A DNA stretch of 49,350 nucleotides from an uncultured Pelagibacteraceae bacterium. GTDB lineage: Bacteria > Pseudomonadota > Alphaproteobacteria > Pelagibacterales > Pelagibacteraceae. How positions within the stretch are numbered: position 1 is the first letter of the stretch; each line of letters opens with the position of its first letter. The stretch spans positions 1 to 49,350 of the forward strand of contig CACJZM010000003.1 of the NCBI GenBank assembly GCA_902597895.1, written 5' to 3'. Positions 47,419 through 49,350 of this stretch are shown here, piece by piece. Under the pieces are notes generated by a model. It was not told the DNA's origin, searched no databases, and was given only the letters and a program-made list of their open reading frames with translations. A program made the position numbers and the translations under genes.

Positions 47419-47913
47419 TTATTCAGCTTTTTGGTACGTATTATTAAAAAAATTAGCTATTAAAATAGCGTCTGCTTTATTTGAATCTTTTTTTTTGGAA
47501 AGTTTGTTTGATATGTATGGAAAAATTTCTATAACTTTCGTTCTGCTTGCATCCTTTTCTGTTTTTATTAAACCATAATACTTTTTCCATTTTGCTGGTC
47601 TTACAAAATACATTGAAAGCTGCATAGCTGAACAAATGCCTTTTAAAACTCCAAAAGATTGTCCAAAATTAAACATACTGGTTACACCTTGACCTGGCAT
47701 AGCTGAAACTTGTTCAATTACAACTATTATTTCTTTTTTGGGGATATTAATAATTCTTTCTGAAACTTCATTGAAAACTTGTTGACTGTTAATTTGTCTT
47801 TTATTTTTTTTACCGTCAGCCATAGACGGCATATCAATTACATCTGTAATTTCTCCGTTTTGAAAAAAACATATTGCACCAGAAATTCCAGGATCAATAC
47901 CAATTATAAGCAT
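47419..47913 (-). CDS. RuvC-family Holliday junction resolvase, phage-type
   Basis: This 164-residue RNase-H-fold nuclease has the four acidic residues of RuvC: D7 (IGIDPGISGA), E67 (VVIEQV), D143 and D148 (KKDSNKADAIL). The middle, MFNFGQSFGVLKGI and RPAKWKKYYGL, then KTEKDASR, resembles the RuvC-like proteins common in phages and some alphaproteobacteria more than enterobacterial RuvC. It probably cuts four-way DNA junctions as a dimer. It sits between yebC (6 bases upstream) and tolQ, where ruvC-ruvA-ruvB usually lie, but ruvA and ruvB are missing here. No phage genes surround it, so it is likely the resident resolvase. Confidence 0.82.
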   Translation of the reverse strand: MLIIGIDPGISGAICFFQNGEITDVIDMPSMADGKKNKRQINSQQVFNEVSERIINIPKKEIIVVIEQVSAMPGQGVTSMFNFGQSFGVLKGICSAMQLSMYFVRPAKWKKYYGLIKTEKDASRTKVIEIFPYISNKLSKKKDSNKADAILIANFFNNTYQKAE

Positions 47914-47919
47914 ATTTTT

Positions 47920-48108
47920 TTACAAGATAACATTTGTGAATACATTTTGTACATCATCATCTTCATTTAAAATATCAAGAAAATTGATTAAATCCTCTTT
48001 AGAAATTGATGAAAGTTTTATATTGTTAATGGATATCCACTCTATATCTGTTGATATAAAATTAGAAATATTTTTTTCTAAGGTTTTTTTTACCGTATAA
48101 ATACTATT
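47920..48108 (-). pseudogene. yebC: YebC, displaced C-terminal part (frameshift)
   Basis: After the frame of the upstream part ends, the next minus-strand frame encodes the exact YebC C-terminus: NSIYTVKKTLEKNISNF, then TDIEWISINN, and EDDDVQNVFTNV before the TAA at 47922-47920. Adding one A to the A6 run at 48112-48107 joins the two parts as CEKNSIYTVKK. The joined protein would have about 238 residues, the normal YebC length. There is no start codon of its own, so this part is either lost or the frameshift is a sequence error. Confidence 0.85.
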
Positions 48109-48635
48109 TTTTCACATTGTATTTCATGAAAATTTTCCCTAGAGATACATTCTTTTGCTCCACTTTCTGCTGCTATTTCAAAAATTTTTTCATCTGATAT
48201 CTCTGATTTAGGAATTTTTATTACACCTACTTGATTGAAATTATGTGATGCAGAACCAGATGTTCCTAGGTTACCACCATTTTTTTGAAATATTGCTCTT
48301 AGATTTGATGCTGTTCTATTTTTGTTATCAGTAAGAGTTTCGACTATTACTGCAGTATTGTGGGGACCAAATCCTTCATATCTAATATTTTCATAATTAC
48401 TACCAGAGTTTAATTCAGATTTATCAATCGCTCTTTGAATGTTATCTTTAGGCATATTTGCTGATTTTGCAGATTGTATAGCTGATCTTAATCTAGAATT
48501 CATACCTGGGTCTTTATCTCCAAGTTTAGCTGCAACTGTTATTTCTCTTGAAAGTTTAGAAAATAAATTAGATCTTAATTTATCAGCTCTACCTTTCTTG
48601 TGCTTAATTCCTGCCCAATGTGAGTGACCTGCCAT
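48090..48635 (-). CDS. yebC: YebC/PmpR-family translation or regulatory factor, N-terminal part
   Basis: YebC proteins aid translation of difficult proline stretches or act as regulators; the family is widespread. The N-terminus MAGHSHWAGIKHKKGRADKLRS and REITVAAKLGDKDPGMNSRLRSAI are diagnostic. FGPHNTAVIVETLTDNKNRT and the GTSGSASHNF loop follow. The frame ends after HEIQCEKIVFIR at 181 residues, about 57 short, because of an apparent one-base loss in a homopolymer. The remaining domain is found in another frame just downstream. It starts 9 bases after the ymdB-like gene. Confidence 0.92.
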   Translation of the reverse strand: MAGHSHWAGIKHKKGRADKLRSNLFSKLSREITVAAKLGDKDPGMNSRLRSAIQSAKSANMPKDNIQRAIDKSELNSGSNYENIRYEGFGPHNTAVIVETLTDNKNRTASNLRAIFQKNGGNLGTSGSASHNFNQVGVIKIPKSEISDEKIFEIAAESGAKECISRENFHEIQCEKIVFIR

Positions 48636-48644
48636 ATTAAATTA

Positions 48645-49350
48645 CTATTTTGATAGTTCGCCCCCCTGTATGAAGCTTTCTATCTTTTCCGCCAATCCAT
48701 TTTTAGGATTACAAGTAACAATTACACCACATAAACTTGCTTCTCCCTCAGAAGGAAAATGTTTGACAGAATTTTTTTTCATAAAACGATTTAATGAGTT
48801 ACTTTTATCCATGCCAATTACAGAATTATAATCACCGCACATTCCAGCATCTGTTTGATATGCTGTACCTTTAGATAAAATTCTCGCATCATTTGTTGGA
48901 ACATGAGTGTGGGTTCCTACAACTAGAGTTGCTTTACCATCAAATAGATGTCCTATAGCCATTTTTTCACTTGTTATTTCTCCATGAAAATCTACAACTA
49001 GAAAATCAAAATCTTCTTTTAGCTTATACTTATTAATAAAATTCGTTGAGTTTTCAAATACATCATCACATTTTTTCATAAAAACATTGCCCATTAAATT
49101 TAGTACTCCTATTCTTACTCCATCAGTTTTAAAAATTTCAAATCCACTGCCTGGATAAGCGGAAGATAAATTATTAGGACGTAATAACCTTTTCTCATTT
49201 TCGATTAATTCGGCTGTTTCTTTATGATCCCAAACATGATTACCAGTTGTAATTACTTGAACACCACTATCAAATAATTGATTTGTTATCTTTTCTGTTA
49301 TTCCCAATCCATTATCTGCAGCATTTTCTCCATTAACTATAACAAAGTTA
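48645..49350 (-). CDS. YmdB-family metallophosphoesterase (partial at window edge)
   Basis: The reading frame is open to the right edge; the visible upstream residues are NFVIVNGENAADNGLGIT, so the start lies outside the window. VNGENAA and TGNHVWDHKE supply metal-binding Asn and His residues, VVDFHGEITSEK the next, and VGTHTHVPTND the last pair. TAYQTDAGMCGDYNSVIGM is a TIGR00282-type hallmark. These proteins hydrolyse 2',3'-cyclic nucleotides or related phosphodiesters; the true substrate here is unknown. It lies just upstream of yebC, and this pairing is seen in other alphaproteobacteria. About 30 N-terminal residues are missing. Confidence 0.92.
   Translation of the reverse strand, partial: NFVIVNGENAADNGLGITEKITNQLFDSGVQVITTGNHVWDHKETAELIENEKRLLRPNNLSSAYPGSGFEIFKTDGVRIGVLNLMGNVFMKKCDDVFENSTNFINKYKLKEDFDFLVVDFHGEITSEKMAIGHLFDGKATLVVGTHTHVPTNDARILSKGTAYQTDAGMCGDYNSVIGMDKSNSLNRFMKKNSVKHFPSEGEASLCGVIVTCNPKNGLAEKIESFIQGGELSK

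Noticed and set aside
47920-48108. Separate small gene between ruvC and yebC
   Set aside because: The encoded peptide is plainly the C-terminus of YebC and has no start codon of its own.

Overview
The window looks like a chromosome segment of an AT-rich, streamlined alphaproteobacterium, most probably SAR11 (Pelagibacterales). The reasons are the very low GC content, intergenic gaps of mostly 0-60 bases, overlapping or shared stop codons, lysine/isoleucine/asparagine-rich proteins, a circularly permuted two-piece tmRNA gene of the alphaproteobacterial type, and alphaproteobacterial gene orders (hflK-hflC-DUF2065-degP, glyQ-glyS-ppdK, tolQRAB-pal-cpoB-tilS-ftsH-folP-glmM). No insertion sequence, prophage, CRISPR array or plasmid function was seen.

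Region 1 (1-9576, all minus strand): hflK, hflC, a DUF2065 protein, a Do-type periplasmic protease, miaA, then the branched-chain amino acid genes ilvB, ilvH, ilvC and leuA, ending in the first codons of mreB at the window edge. The first half is envelope protein quality control and the second half makes valine, isoleucine and leucine.

Region 2 (9629-16323): an Mrp-type ATPase and thyX converge. They are followed by an accessory-looking patch of surface-glycan genes (an ALG5-like glycosyltransferase, a methyltransferase, a membrane protein that may be a GT-C glycosyltransferase, an SDR epimerase and a DPM1-like glycosyltransferase). A permuted tmRNA gene (tag ANDKFALAA) lies inside this patch and a tRNA-Leu(GAG) bounds it.

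Region 3 (16379-33064): nadA-nadC; sppA/sohB-glyQ-glyS-ppdK; ispB; pdxH; aroC; xseB-ispA-dxs (isoprenoid precursors); tsaC/sua5 followed by a two-gene ABC exporter; and tRNA-Arg(UCG). glyS is interrupted by an in-frame TAA next to a run of 14 A.

Region 4 (33088-49350): rluD and rpoH on the plus strand, then about 14 kb entirely on the minus strand: ymdB-like (partial), yebC (frameshifted), a phage-type ruvC, tolQ-tolR-tolA-tolB-pal, an intrinsic terminator, cpoB-tilS-ftsH-folP-glmM-thiD-purA. This set combines the Tol-Pal envelope machine with membrane proteolysis, folate, peptidoglycan-precursor, thiamine-salvage and purine synthesis.

No clearly new multi-gene system was found. The points most worth a second look are the two broken housekeeping genes (glyS, yebC), the phage-like RuvC sitting where ruvABC is usually found, the glycan patch around the tmRNA, and the extreme compaction (shared stop codons, abutting divergent -35 boxes). 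There is no gene-free stretch above 300 bases: the one large gap between proteins (12835-13154) is filled by the tmRNA gene.
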